Below are positions 51,722 to 58,929 of a stretch of DNA of 58,929 bases, in pieces. Both the position numbers and the translations under genes were made by a program. The notes beneath the pieces are model-generated. The model was not told the DNA's origin, made no database searches, and saw nothing but the letters and a program-made list of their open reading frames with translations. Each line of letters begins with the position of its first letter. Within the stretch, counting starts at the first letter, position 1. The DNA is from Elioraea sp. (GTDB taxonomy: Bacteria; Pseudomonadota; Alphaproteobacteria; Acetobacterales; Acetobacteraceae). The DNA lies in assembly GCF_022842375.1 (NCBI RefSeq), contig NZ_JALHPR010000028.1:1-58929 (forward strand), written 5' to 3'.

Positions 51722-52945
51722 ATGCACCCCGTCTTCCTAGGCGCCGCCTTCGCGGCGGCGCTGCTCGCTGGCACGTCGCCGCTCGCCCAGGCCCAGGGCC
51801 AGGCTGCGGCCCAGCCGACCACATTCCAGGCGGCTGGCGACCCGCTGCTGAACTTCGATTACCGCCAGGTCGCGGTGGCCGAGGGGCTCGAGCATCCCTG
51901 GTCGATCGCCTGGCTGCCCGACGGCACGGCCCTGGTGACGGAGCGGCCGGGGCGGCTGCGCGCGATCCGCAACGGCAGGCTCGACCCGACGCCCATCGCC
52001 GGCACCCCGCCGGTGCTCGTGGCGGCCGAGCGGGGCCTGATCTTCCAGTCGGGCCTGTTCGAGGTCTCGCCGCATCCGAACTTCGCGCAGAACCGCCTGC
52101 TCTACATCACCTACGCGCACGGCACGCAGGCCGACAACCGCCTGAGGCTGGCCCGTGCCACGTTCGACGGCCAGCGCCTGTCGAACCTGCAGGTCCTGTT
52201 CGAGGTGAGCCAGGGCAAGCCGGAGTTCCAGCACTACGGCGGCCGCATCGCCTGGATGCCGGATGGCACGCTGCTCCTTGGCATCGGCGACGCCGGCAAC
52301 CCGCCGGTCATGGTCGAGGGCCGGCTGGCGCGGCTGAACGCGCAGGACCTCAACAGCCATATCGGCAAGATCGTGCGCCTGCGCGATGACGGCACCGCGC
52401 CGCCGGACAACCCTCACGTCGGGCGGCAGGGCGCGCGGCCGGAGGTGTTCTCGATCGGGCATCGCCACATCCAGGGCCTCGCGGTCCACCCCGACGGGCG
52501 GATCTTCGCGACCGAGCACGGCCCGCTCGGCGGGGACGAACTGAACCTGATCCGGCCCGCCGCGAACTACGGCTGGCCGGTCGTCACCTGGGGGCGCGAC
52601 TATGCCGGGGCGGCGCAGGTCGGCACCGGGCAGCGTTCCGCTCCCGGCATGGTCGACCCGGTCCTCGTGTGGCAACCCTCCGTCATCGGCGCCTCGGGCC
52701 TGATGATCTACACCGGCGACAAGTTCCCCAACTGGCGGGGCAACATCTTCGCCGGCGGGCTTGCCACGCAGGACATCCGCCGCATCGTGGTCAACAGCGA
52801 CAACGTCGTGACCACGCATGAATCGATGCGCATCGGCCAGCGCGTGCGCGACGTGCGCCAGGGCCCCGATGGTTTCGTCTATGTGCTGACGGACGAGATC
52901 CACGGCCGCGTGTTCCGCCTCGAACCCGCTGCCGCAACGAACTGA
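51722..52945 (+). CDS. PQQ-dependent sugar dehydrogenase (aldose dehydrogenase type)
   Basis: A 407-residue exported beta-propeller. The ATG at 51722 starts a signal peptide (MHPVFLGAAFAAALLAGTSPLAQAQ) and follows GGGAGAG; upstream in-frame residues are excluded. Motifs of the soluble glucose/aldose dehydrogenase family are present: GLEHPWSIAWLPDGTALVTERPGRL, GRIAWMPDGTLLLGIGDAGNP, FSIGHRHIQGLAVHPDGR, EHGPLGGDELNLI, NYGWPVVTWG and GASGLMIYTGDKFPNW. It oxidises aldoses in the periplasm with PQQ. The facing pqq operon supplies the cofactor. Confidence 0.92.
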   Translation: MHPVFLGAAFAAALLAGTSPLAQAQGQAAAQPTTFQAAGDPLLNFDYRQVAVAEGLEHPWSIAWLPDGTALVTERPGRLRAIRNGRLDPTPIAGTPPVLVAAERGLIFQSGLFEVSPHPNFAQNRLLYITYAHGTQADNRLRLARATFDGQRLSNLQVLFEVSQGKPEFQHYGGRIAWMPDGTLLLGIGDAGNPPVMVEGRLARLNAQDLNSHIGKIVRLRDDGTAPPDNPHVGRQGARPEVFSIGHRHIQGLAVHPDGRIFATEHGPLGGDELNLIRPAANYGWPVVTWGRDYAGAAQVGTGQRSAPGMVDPVLVWQPSVIGASGLMIYTGDKFPNWRGNIFAGGLATQDIRRIVVNSDNVVTTHESMRIGQRVRDVRQGPDGFVYVLTDEIHGRVFRLEPAAATN

Positions 52946-52970
52946 TTGAATCCGGCTGTGAGATGAAAAG

Positions 52971-52998
52971 GGCTGGGCGGCGACGCCCAGCCTTTTTC
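52971..52998 (+). terminator. Rho-independent terminator after the sugar dehydrogenase
   Basis: Perfect 9-bp stem GGCTGGGCG/CGCCCAGCC with a GCGA loop followed by TTTTTCTTTT. An A-run precedes the stem, so it may work in both directions. Confidence 0.93.
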
Positions 52999-53160
52999 TT
53001 TTCACGGTTTCGTTGCGCGCTGTTCGTTGCGGGGCATTGCGGTACCGCCATTGGGCGAGCCGTTCGGAGGTTGACGCAGCATCCCGTCGGCGGCAGCGTT
53101 CAGGTGCCGCTTCCCCTGCCCCCCAGGACGGGTCGGCCAACAGACCAACGGAGAGAAACG

Positions 53161-54369
53161 ATGCCCCCCACTCCATCGATGCGCCGCGCGTTCTGCGCTG
53201 CCCTGTTCGTTTCCATGGCGGCGCCCGCCTTGGCCCAGGCACCCGTCCCCGCATGGGCGCAGGGCCGCGAGGGCAGCGGCATGGCGCCGAACCTCGCCCC
53301 GCACGCCCCGCGCCTGACCGTCACGCCGCCCGACCAGGTCCCGGTCGACAAGCTGCGCGTGCCCGCCGGCTTCAAGGTCGAGCTCTGGGCCCATGGCGCG
53401 CCTGGCGCGCGCATGATGGCGGTCGGCGATCGCGGCACCGTGTTCGTGGGGTCCCGCGTCATCGGCCGCGTCTACGCCATCACCGACGAGGGCGGCCAGC
53501 GCCGCGTGCGCACCATCGCGCAGGGGCTGACGCAGCCCAACGGCATCGCCTTCAAGGACGGCGCGCTCACCGTCATCGCCATCAACCGCGTGCTGCGCTG
53601 GGAGGGGATCGAGGGCAAGCTCGACAGCCCGGGCGCGCCTGTCGAGATGACGGCGGCGTTCGGCCTGCCGACCGAGGAGCATCACGGCTGGAAGTTCGCC
53701 TCCTTCGGGCCTGACGGGCGCCTCTATACGAACGTCGGCGTGCCCTGCAACGTCTGCGAGTTCGACCGTGACCGCTTCGCCCTGCTCGTCAGCTTCAACG
53801 CCGACGGCTCCGGCCGGCGCATCGAGGCCCGCGGTATCCGCAACTCGGTCGGCTTCGACTTCCATCCGGTGACGCGCGAGCTCTGGGCCACCAACAACGG
53901 CCGCGACTGGGCCGGCAACGACGTGCCGGAGGATACGCTGCACCGCGTCCGCCGCGCCGGCGAGGACCATGGCTTCCCGTTCTGCGTCGGCACCTGGCCC
54001 GATCCGGCGGTGCCCGCCCGCGCATGCTCCGAGTTCGAGCAGCCCGCCGCGATGCTGGGCCCCCACACCGCGGCACTCGGCATGCGCTTCTATCGCGGCA
54101 ACGGCTTCGGCGCGGCCTACGAGAACCAGATCTTCATCGCGCGCCGCGGCTCGTGGAACCGTGAGACGAAGTCGGGCTTCGACGTCGTCGTCGCGAAGCT
54201 CGATGCGCAGGGCCGCGTCACGGCGGTGGAGCCGTTCCTGACCGGGTTCCTCGATGCCAACGCCGGCACGTTCCATGGCAGGCCCGTCGACCTCCAGCAG
54301 ATGCCCGACGGCAGCCTGCTGGTCGCCGACGAGCAGATGGGCGCGATCTACCGCATCAGCCGCCAGTGA
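53161..54369 (+). CDS. PQQ-dependent sugar/sorbosone-type dehydrogenase
   Basis: A 402-residue exported beta-propeller starting at MPPTPSMRRAFCAALFVSMAAPALAQ after a GGAGAG site. It belongs to the glucose/sorbosone dehydrogenase superfamily but to a different branch from the previous gene: VPAGFKVELWAHG, LTQPNGIAFKDG, GRLYTNVGVPCNVCE, GIRNSVGFDFHPVTRELWATNNGRDW and ARRGSWNRETKSGFDVV. A CNVC pair could be a structural disulfide. It is coupled by a 4-bp overlap to a diheme cytochrome c, the likely electron acceptor. Confidence 0.88.
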   Translation: MPPTPSMRRAFCAALFVSMAAPALAQAPVPAWAQGREGSGMAPNLAPHAPRLTVTPPDQVPVDKLRVPAGFKVELWAHGAPGARMMAVGDRGTVFVGSRVIGRVYAITDEGGQRRVRTIAQGLTQPNGIAFKDGALTVIAINRVLRWEGIEGKLDSPGAPVEMTAAFGLPTEEHHGWKFASFGPDGRLYTNVGVPCNVCEFDRDRFALLVSFNADGSGRRIEARGIRNSVGFDFHPVTRELWATNNGRDWAGNDVPEDTLHRVRRAGEDHGFPFCVGTWPDPAVPARACSEFEQPAAMLGPHTAALGMRFYRGNGFGAAYENQIFIARRGSWNRETKSGFDVVVAKLDAQGRVTAVEPFLTGFLDANAGTFHGRPVDLQQMPDGSLLVADEQMGAIYRISRQ

Positions 54370-54968
54370 TCGTGCGTGATACTCTCGGGGCCGCGGCGCT
54401 TGCCGCGGCCCTTCTCGTCCCACCTCCCGCCGCGGCGGCCGATGCCGCGCGCGGGGCAAGCCTCGCCGCGCCCTGCGCTGCCTGCCACGGGGCCGACGGC
54501 AATTCCACGACGCCGCTGGTTCCCTCTCTCGCCGGCCAGCCGCCGGTGTTCCTGACGCTGCAGATGGTCCTGTTCCGCGAGGGCATCCGCGCGGTGCCGG
54601 CGATGAACGCGGCGATGGAGGGCATCACCGACCGTGACGTCGAGGACCTCGCGGCCCACTACGCTGCCCTGCCGCCGCACACCGACCCGCCCCACGCTGA
54701 TCAGCCGGAGCGCGACGCGGCGAAGGCCGCGCGTGGCGCGGCCCTCTCCGTCCAGCATCGCTGCGGCGTGTGCCACCTGCCCGGCTATACCGGGCAGAAC
54801 CAGATGCCGCGGCTTGCCGGCCAGCGGGAGGACTTTCTCCTGCACACGATGCAGGACTACCAGGCGCAGCGCCGCACCGGCACCGACACGACGATGAACG
54901 CCGCCCTGTACGGGCTTTCCGGCCAGGACCTGGCCGACCTCGCGCATTATCTCGCGATCCAGCGCTGA
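54366..54968 (+). CDS. Exported diheme cytochrome c (c4-like)
   Basis: A 200-residue periplasmic cytochrome. The GTG start overlaps the dehydrogenase stop. A signal peptide (residues 1-25) is followed by two cytochrome c domains with heme sites CAACH (37-41) and CGVCH (133-137). Likely axial methionines lie in PAMNAAMEG and TTMNAALYG. The two-domain plan and SLAGQ/RLAGQ repeats resemble cytochrome c4. It probably takes electrons from the PQQ enzyme and passes them to the respiratory chain. Confidence 0.92.
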   Translation: MIVRDTLGAAALAAALLVPPPAAAADAARGASLAAPCAACHGADGNSTTPLVPSLAGQPPVFLTLQMVLFREGIRAVPAMNAAMEGITDRDVEDLAAHYAALPPHTDPPHADQPERDAAKAARGAALSVQHRCGVCHLPGYTGQNQMPRLAGQREDFLLHTMQDYQAQRRTGTDTTMNAALYGLSGQDLADLAHYLAIQR

Positions 54969-55017
54969 CACCGGCCCGATTTGCCGCGCGGGCGATGTTG
55001 GGATAAGGCGCTGGCCC

Positions 55018-56244
55018 GTGATCGATGCCAGCGCCCCACCCGAGACCGTCAGTGCCGCCGCAGGGCCGCTGCCAGCGGGTCCCTTGGCCGCCTGGCGCGC
55101 CAAGGTCGCGAGCGGCGAACTCCTGCCCGACCCGGCGCAGGAATTCGCCGCCGAGCGGCTCCAGGGCCTCTGGCGCGCTCTGACCGGCTACGCGCCCGCT
55201 GCCCCGCAGACGGGCGGGCTGCTCACCGCCTTCCGCGCGCGGCTTGGCCTCGGCCGATCCGACGGGGCGCGCCAGCGCCGCGTGCGCGAGGACGGGATGG
55301 ACGCGCCGCAAGGCCTCTACCTCGTCGGCTCCGTCGGCCGGGGCAAGTCGATGCTGATGGACCTGTTCTTTGCCTCAGCCCCGATCGCCGCGCGCAGGCG
55401 GGTGCATTTCCACGCCTTCATGCAGGAGGTGCACGCAGCGCTCCACGTCGCCCGGCAGAGCCCCGGTGTGGCCGACCCGATCCCGCTGCTCGCCGACAGG
55501 ATCTCGGCTGAGGCCGTGCTGCTCTGCTTCGACGAGTTCCAGGTGCATGACATCACCGATGCGATGATCCTCGGCCGGCTGTTCGAGGCGCTGTTCGCGC
55601 GCGGCGTCGTCGTGGTCGCCACCTCGAACACGGTGCCCGACGACCTCTACAGGGACGGGCTGCAGCGCGAGCGGTTCCTGCCCTTCATCGCCGTGATCAA
55701 GGAGCGGCTGGAGGTGATCGTGCTCGATGGCGGGCGCGACTACCGTCGGGACCGCATCCTCGGCATGCGCACCTGGTGGGCGCCGGCCGATGCGCGGGCC
55801 GATGCGGCACTCGGCCGCGCCTTCGGCGAGCTCGCCTTCGCCGAGACCGGCGAGGAGGGAGAAGCGGGGCCGCTGACGCTCGACGTGCTCGGCCGTCGCG
55901 TCACTTTGCCGCTCGCGCGCGGGCATGTCGCGCGGGCGGATTTCGACGTGCTCTGCGGTGCCGCGCTCGGGCCAGCCGATTATCTCGCCATTGCCACCCA
56001 CGTGCACGCGCTCGTGCTCGACGGCATCCCGCGCCTGTCGCCGGCGAATTTCGACCGCGCGCGGCGGTTCATCACGCTGGTCGATGCGCTCTACGAGCAC
56101 CGCGTGAAGCTGATCGCCTCGGCGGCCGACATCCCCGACAGGCTCTATGAGCGGGGCGAGAATGCGGCGATGTTCCAGCGCACCGCCTCGCGCCTGATGG
56201 AGATGCAGAGCGAGGACTATCTCGCCCTGCCCCACCTGACCTGA
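55018..56244 (+). CDS. zapE: Cell division protein ZapE (AFG1-like ATPase)
   Basis: A 408-residue P-loop ATPase of the ZapE/AFG1 family, which binds FtsZ and is needed for division under low oxygen or high temperature in E. coli. Walker A is LVGSVGRGKSMLMDLFF (104-111 core), Walker B LLCFDEFQVHDITDAMIL. RRRVHFHAFMQEVH, VATSNTVPDDLYRDGLQRERFLPFI and VDALYEHRVKLIASA are family hallmarks. It starts with GTG 49 bp after the cytochrome gene; the thioesterase follows 11 bp after its stop. Confidence 0.95.
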   Translation: MIDASAPPETVSAAAGPLPAGPLAAWRAKVASGELLPDPAQEFAAERLQGLWRALTGYAPAAPQTGGLLTAFRARLGLGRSDGARQRRVREDGMDAPQGLYLVGSVGRGKSMLMDLFFASAPIAARRRVHFHAFMQEVHAALHVARQSPGVADPIPLLADRISAEAVLLCFDEFQVHDITDAMILGRLFEALFARGVVVVATSNTVPDDLYRDGLQRERFLPFIAVIKERLEVIVLDGGRDYRRDRILGMRTWWAPADARADAALGRAFGELAFAETGEEGEAGPLTLDVLGRRVTLPLARGHVARADFDVLCGAALGPADYLAIATHVHALVLDGIPRLSPANFDRARRFITLVDALYEHRVKLIASAADIPDRLYERGENAAMFQRTASRLMEMQSEDYLALPHLT

Positions 56245-56255
56245 GGACCGCGCGC

Positions 56256-56699
56256 ATGGCCGAACCCTCCCCGCCCGCCACGCCACCCGCCACGCCACCC
56301 GCCACGCCGCCCACCACGCCGCCCACCACGCCGCCGGGGGGAGAGCCGACGCTGCGCACCCTGGCGATGCCGGCCGACACGAACCCCTCGGGCGACATCT
56401 TCGGCGGCTGGCTGCTCGCGCAGATGGACCTCGCCGGCGGGCTCGCGGCCGGCCGGGCAGCGAAGGGGCGTGTGGCGACGGTGGCGGTCGATGCCATGAC
56501 CTTCCACCGCCCCGTGAAGGTGGGTGACGAGGTGGCGGTGTGGGCGGAGTTGATCGGCATCGGCCGCACCTCGCTCCGATTCCGGATCAGCGCCTGGCGC
56601 CGCCACCGCGAGGCGGAGCGTCATGAGCGGGTGACGGAGGCGACCTTCACCTTCGTCGCCCTCGAGGAGAACGGCACGCCGAGGCCTGTTCCCCGCTGA
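56256..56699 (+). CDS. Acyl-CoA thioesterase, hot-dog fold (YciA-like)
   Basis: A 147-residue hot-dog thioesterase that would hydrolyse acyl-CoAs. The core begins at TLRTLAMPADTNPSGDIFGGWLLAQMDLAG, the YciA-type active-site loop (Asp in NPSGDIFGGW), followed by VDAMTFHRPVKVGDEVAVWAE. The first 30 residues are an added Pro/Ala/Thr leader coded by a 12-bp tandem repeat (PATP/PTTP). No nearer ATG in front of the core was noted, so the leader is probably translated. Confidence 0.92.
   Translation: MAEPSPPATPPATPPATPPTTPPTTPPGGEPTLRTLAMPADTNPSGDIFGGWLLAQMDLAGGLAAGRAAKGRVATVAVDAMTFHRPVKVGDEVAVWAELIGIGRTSLRFRISAWRRHREAERHERVTEATFTFVALEENGTPRPVPR
56274..56333. repeat. Five 12-bp tandem repeats in the thioesterase 5' end
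   Basis: CCCGCCACGCCA is repeated three times with one variant end, then CCCACCACGCCG twice, all in frame and coding PATP or PTTP units. Confidence 0.9.
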
Positions 56700-56722
56700 C
56701 GGGCTGGGGAGCTGACATGCAA

Positions 56723-56746
56723 AGGGCGGCCCGGTGGGGCCGCCCT
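56723..56746. terminator. Bidirectional terminator hairpin between convergent genes
   Basis: Perfect 10-bp stem AGGGCGGCCC/GGGCCGCCCT with a GGTG loop between the thioesterase and the convergent PEP-CTERM gene. Flanking T-runs are short, so efficiency is uncertain. Confidence 0.75.
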
Positions 56747-56772
56747 CGTCAATCACGCCAGGCGTCGCGCGA

Positions 56773-57507
56773 TCAGGCGCGGCGGCGTCGGGCCGCGAAG
56801 CCGAGCCCGAGCAGGCCGGCGGCGAGCAGGGCGAGCGTCGCGGGCTCGGGGATGGGAACGGCGACGGCGCTGACATCGGCCGTCAACAGCAGCGTCGAGG
56901 TCTTCTTCTCCGGGTTGAACCACTCGCCGCTCACGGCGTTGAAGCTTCCGTGAGAGCCTGCCTGCAGCTGGAACCTGAGGTCGCTCGCGATCAGGCTGAA
57001 CGGCGAGAGGGCTGCGTTGATCGTCGCGAGAAGCTGCGAGATGTTGGTCGAGATGACGAAATCGACCTCGTCGCCGGCGGGGTTGTTGGTGTTCGTGATC
57101 GCGACCGGGAAATCCTCGGCCAGCACCACCGTGTTCGGCGTCGAGAAGTCGAGCAGGAGGTTGTAGGTGACGTTGAAATCGTCAGGCGTCCTGCTGCTGA
57201 GCGTGGAGGAGTTGAACCACGTCAGGCTCGCCAGCGTCACGTCGTTCGCCGGCAGCGCCGAGCTCCAGCTCACGTTGTTCGCGACGAGTGTGCTCGGACG
57301 CGTCAGCCCGTTGGAGTTGCGGGTGTCGTCGTCGCCCCAGCGGACGCCGGAGTTCGCGTTCCCCGTCGCCGTGTAGAGCTCGTAGAAGTTTCCCCCGCTC
57401 AGACCGGAGAAGTTGGAGCCGTTCGAGCTGCCCGCGATGGTGGCCGCATCGGCCGCCGCACCCGTCAGCATCACCGCGACGGACGCGGCGGCAAACATCC
57501 TGATCAT
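56773..57507 (-). CDS. PEP-CTERM cargo protein
   Basis: A 244-residue exported protein. The ATG at 57507 follows GGGGGA and starts the signal peptide MIRMFAAASVAVMLTGAAADA; upstream in-frame ATGs are inside or before the preceding gene. The body is Asn/Ser/Thr-rich with many predicted beta strands (VRWGDDDTRNSNGLTRPS, YNLLLDFSTPN, DEVDFVIS). It resembles the choice-of-anchor type of PEP-CTERM proteins (uncertain). The sorting signal is IPEPATLALLAAGLLGLGF then AARRRRA. It lies 20 bp after the stop of the next gene and shares its promoter. Confidence 0.92.
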   Translation of the reverse strand: MIRMFAAASVAVMLTGAAADAATIAGSSNGSNFSGLSGGNFYELYTATGNANSGVRWGDDDTRNSNGLTRPSTLVANNVSWSSALPANDVTLASLTWFNSSTLSSRTPDDFNVTYNLLLDFSTPNTVVLAEDFPVAITNTNNPAGDEVDFVISTNISQLLATINAALSPFSLIASDLRFQLQAGSHGSFNAVSGEWFNPEKKTSTLLLTADVSAVAVPIPEPATLALLAAGLLGLGFAARRRRA

Positions 57508-57527
57508 TCGATCCCCCACGCTCATGG

Positions 57528-58274
57528 TCACTGCCCGCCGGGCATCGGCCGTGCGGCTCGGGCGCGCCGCCGCGCCCACGCGAGTCCGAGCAGCCCCATG
57601 GCGAACAGGCCGAATGCCGCAGGTGCGGGGATCGGCGTGGCGGCGCTGAAGGCGATGTTGTCGAACTCGAAGGCGAATGACGACGAGGTCGCGACCACCC
57701 GGTCGAACGCCAGGTCGGACAGGATGTTGACGTAGAAGGTGCCCTGCGAGCCCTGGTTGCCGGTCGCCTGCGGCGTCACGGCGCTGCCGGTCAGCGTGCC
57801 GACCAGCGTCGCGCCATCGTAGAAGGCGAGCGTGTTGTAGCCGTCGACCGAGCCCCAGAGCAGGCCGAAATACGACGCCGCGGTGGGCAGCGCGATCTCG
57901 ACCCGCGAGCCGCCGACGGCGCCGGTCGAGCCGGAGGAGAGATACCGCGTGGTGTCGACGCCGTTCGCCTGGGTGGTGCCGCCCGCCCCGAAGCCGGCGC
58001 CGTTGTTGCCGGAGAGGAACGGCGCGGCGTAGCGACCGGAGACGCTGCCGGTCACGGTCGCCGCATTGCCGAACAGCGTGACGGTGACGCCGCTCGCGGC
58101 ATTGGTGCCGCCGGCCATGCCGAGGGAGAGCCAGTCGAGGTTGTCACGCACCACGCCGGCGGCCGTTGGGGCCCCTCCGACCGAGCTTGCGATCGTCAAT
58201 GCGCCCTGGGCGCCGGACGGGGCAAGTGCCAGGAGCATGATTGCCGGGAGTAGCGCTGACCTGAAGATCTTCAT
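57528..58274 (-). CDS. Exosortase-dependent surface protein with a variant sorting tail
   Basis: A 248-residue exported protein starting at MKIFRSALLPAIMLLALAPSGAQG (58274) after AGGGTGG. The body has FGLLWGSVDGYNTLAFYDG, GTFYVNI and FEFDNIAFS, which recall the Npun_F0296-type exosortase-dependent surface family. The C-terminus has IPAPAAFGLFAMGLLGLAW followed by ARRRARAARPMPGGQ. The PEP core is replaced by PAPA and the basic tail is unusually long and ends PMPGGQ. Whether XrtA cuts it is open. It is first in a two-gene unit with its own motif and sigma-54 promoter. Confidence 0.88.
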   Translation of the reverse strand: MKIFRSALLPAIMLLALAPSGAQGALTIASSVGGAPTAAGVVRDNLDWLSLGMAGGTNAASGVTVTLFGNAATVTGSVSGRYAAPFLSGNNGAGFGAGGTTQANGVDTTRYLSSGSTGAVGGSRVEIALPTAASYFGLLWGSVDGYNTLAFYDGATLVGTLTGSAVTPQATGNQGSQGTFYVNILSDLAFDRVVATSSSFAFEFDNIAFSAATPIPAPAAFGLFAMGLLGLAWARRRARAARPMPGGQ

Positions 58275-58336
58275 GATATCCACCCTTTGCGAACGCGACA
58301 TGCAACTGTCGGTGTTAACGCTCTGGGATCACTACA

Positions 58337-58420
58337 AGCGAAAGAGGTGCCAATTTACTTAATCCTGAGATTTCCTCTCTTTTAGAGAAACGCACTGGTA
58401 TTCTGTAAGGAATTATGACA
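58337..58420 (-). promoter_or_regulatory. Sigma-54 promoter and upstream motif for the 57.5-kb cargo operon
   Basis: On the minus strand the motif TGTCATAATTCCTTACA lies at 58404-58420. The -24/-12 element TGGCACCTCTTTCGCT follows at 58337-58352 after 51 bp. -24 is a good match; -12 keeps GC but has TCGC for TTGC. The ATG is 62 bp further on. Confidence 0.78.
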
Positions 58421-58505
58421 CCCGCTTCGCGCGCTTCACCCGTCGTTAACGCGATCGGCCCCACACACGGGGGCACGATGCCGGGCGACGCCCAGGGGAA
58501 CGCGC

Positions 58506-58929
58506 ATGTCGCTCACCGCCACCGCCAAGGACCCGACGCTGCCCCTCGCCGAACGGCTGGCCGGGGCTGCCGCCGCCTTCCGCGCGCTGCCGGCGATGAC
58601 GCTCTCGGGCCGGATCGCCGCCGTCACCGGGCTCGCCGTCGAGGTCGAGGGGGTGACGGGCTTCCTCTCGGTCGGTGACCGCCTGGTCGCCACGGCGCGC
58701 GACGGCCGCGAGGTGACCCTCGAGGTCATCGGCTTCCGCTCAGGCCGCGCGCAGGCGATGGCGCTCGGCGATCTTGCCGGGCTGGGGCCTGGCATGCCCG
58801 CACGGCTTGGCGGCGAGGCCTCGTTCGCCGTCTCCCATGCCTGGCTCGGGCGGGTGATCGACCCGCTGGGCAACCCGCTCGACAGCCGCGGGCCGCTGGT
58901 GCCCGGGCGCGTGCCGCGGCCCGTGCGCA
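58506..58929 (+). CDS. fliI: Flagellar export ATPase FliI, N-terminal part (continues beyond window)
   Basis: Open from the ATG at 58506 (AGGGG upstream) to the window end; 141 codons are visible. The sequence shows the beta-barrel N-domain of type III export ATPases: SGRIAAVTGLAVEVEGV, FLSVGDRLV, LEVIGFRSGRAQAMALGDLAGLGPGM and WLGRVIDPLGNPLD. The catalytic P-loop lies beyond the edge. FliI drives export of flagellar parts; the injectisome homologue (SctN/YscN) cannot be fully excluded from this fragment. Its promoter lies in 58421-58505, divergent from the cargo operon. Confidence 0.87.
   Translation, partial: MSLTATAKDPTLPLAERLAGAAAAFRALPAMTLSGRIAAVTGLAVEVEGVTGFLSVGDRLVATARDGREVTLEVIGFRSGRAQAMALGDLAGLGPGMPARLGGEASFAVSHAWLGRVIDPLGNPLDSRGPLVPGRVPRPVR

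Noticed and set aside
58300-58318. TAACACCGACAGTTGCA as the promoter of the 57.5-kb cargo operon
   Set aside because: Good -12 but poor -24 and spacing one base too long; the element at 58337-58352 has the right spacing and an upstream motif.

Overview
The window is a GC-rich (about 70% by eye) bacterial chromosome segment. Gene content points to an alphaproteobacterium, probably Acetobacteraceae: ChvG/ChvI beside a short HprK and a nitrogen-type PTS, a complete pqqABCDE operon with PQQ-type sugar dehydrogenases, and a full exosortase A (XrtA)/PEP-CTERM exopolysaccharide system. The family placement is inference; no rRNA or other marker gene is present.

Region 1 (1-25.5 kb) is the XrtA/PEP-CTERM and EPS locus. 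On the minus strand lie prsT (cut by the window edge), prsR, prsK and an EpsB-type sugar transferase. Divergently on the plus strand lie the EPS export lipoprotein, chain-length determinant, tyrosine autokinase, outer-membrane barrel protein, XrtA-associated ATPase, polysaccharide deacetylase, FemAB-like protein, a glycosyltransferase and then exosortase A itself. Around xrtA are five PEP-CTERM cargo genes, one before it and four in a row after it. Each has a 17-bp motif (consensus TGTCGGAATTCYTKACA) set 52-61 bp upstream of a sigma-54 -24/-12 element. The simplest model is that PrsK/PrsR with RpoN switches on the cargo genes. Two more cargo genes at 56.8-58.3 kb have the same control layout.

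Region 2 (25.5-32.6 kb) is an accessory strip: a decayed IS5-type transposase, a GNAT/BioF2-like protein, a 1,177-residue secreted RTX protein with two CBM60-like modules, and a decayed IS630 element with its ends preserved. The RTX/CBM60 protein is the least explained large gene here and may process the exopolysaccharide.

Region 3 (32.6-42.1 kb) is one minus-strand array: chvI, chvG, hprK, EIIA, HPr, EI, glgC, glgA, gmhA. It puts envelope sensing, the regulatory PTS and glycogen/heptose metabolism next to each other. rapZ, often found between hprK and EIIA in alphaproteobacteria, is not seen in the 570-bp gap there.

Region 4 (42.1-47.6 kb) holds a YdcF-like protein, a second BioF2-like acyltransferase, an XrtA-associated asparagine-synthase-like amidotransferase, a small membrane protein and a sugar epimerase, which look like outlying parts of the EPS system.

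Region 5 (47.7-55 kb) is pqqABCDE with arfB at its end, facing two exported PQQ-type sugar dehydrogenases and a diheme cytochrome c, forming a periplasmic sugar-oxidation module. Region 6 (55-58.9 kb) has zapE, an acyl-CoA thioesterase, a two-gene PEP-CTERM unit and the start of fliI. Short tandem repeats (9 to 19-bp units) recur at gene edges throughout the window.
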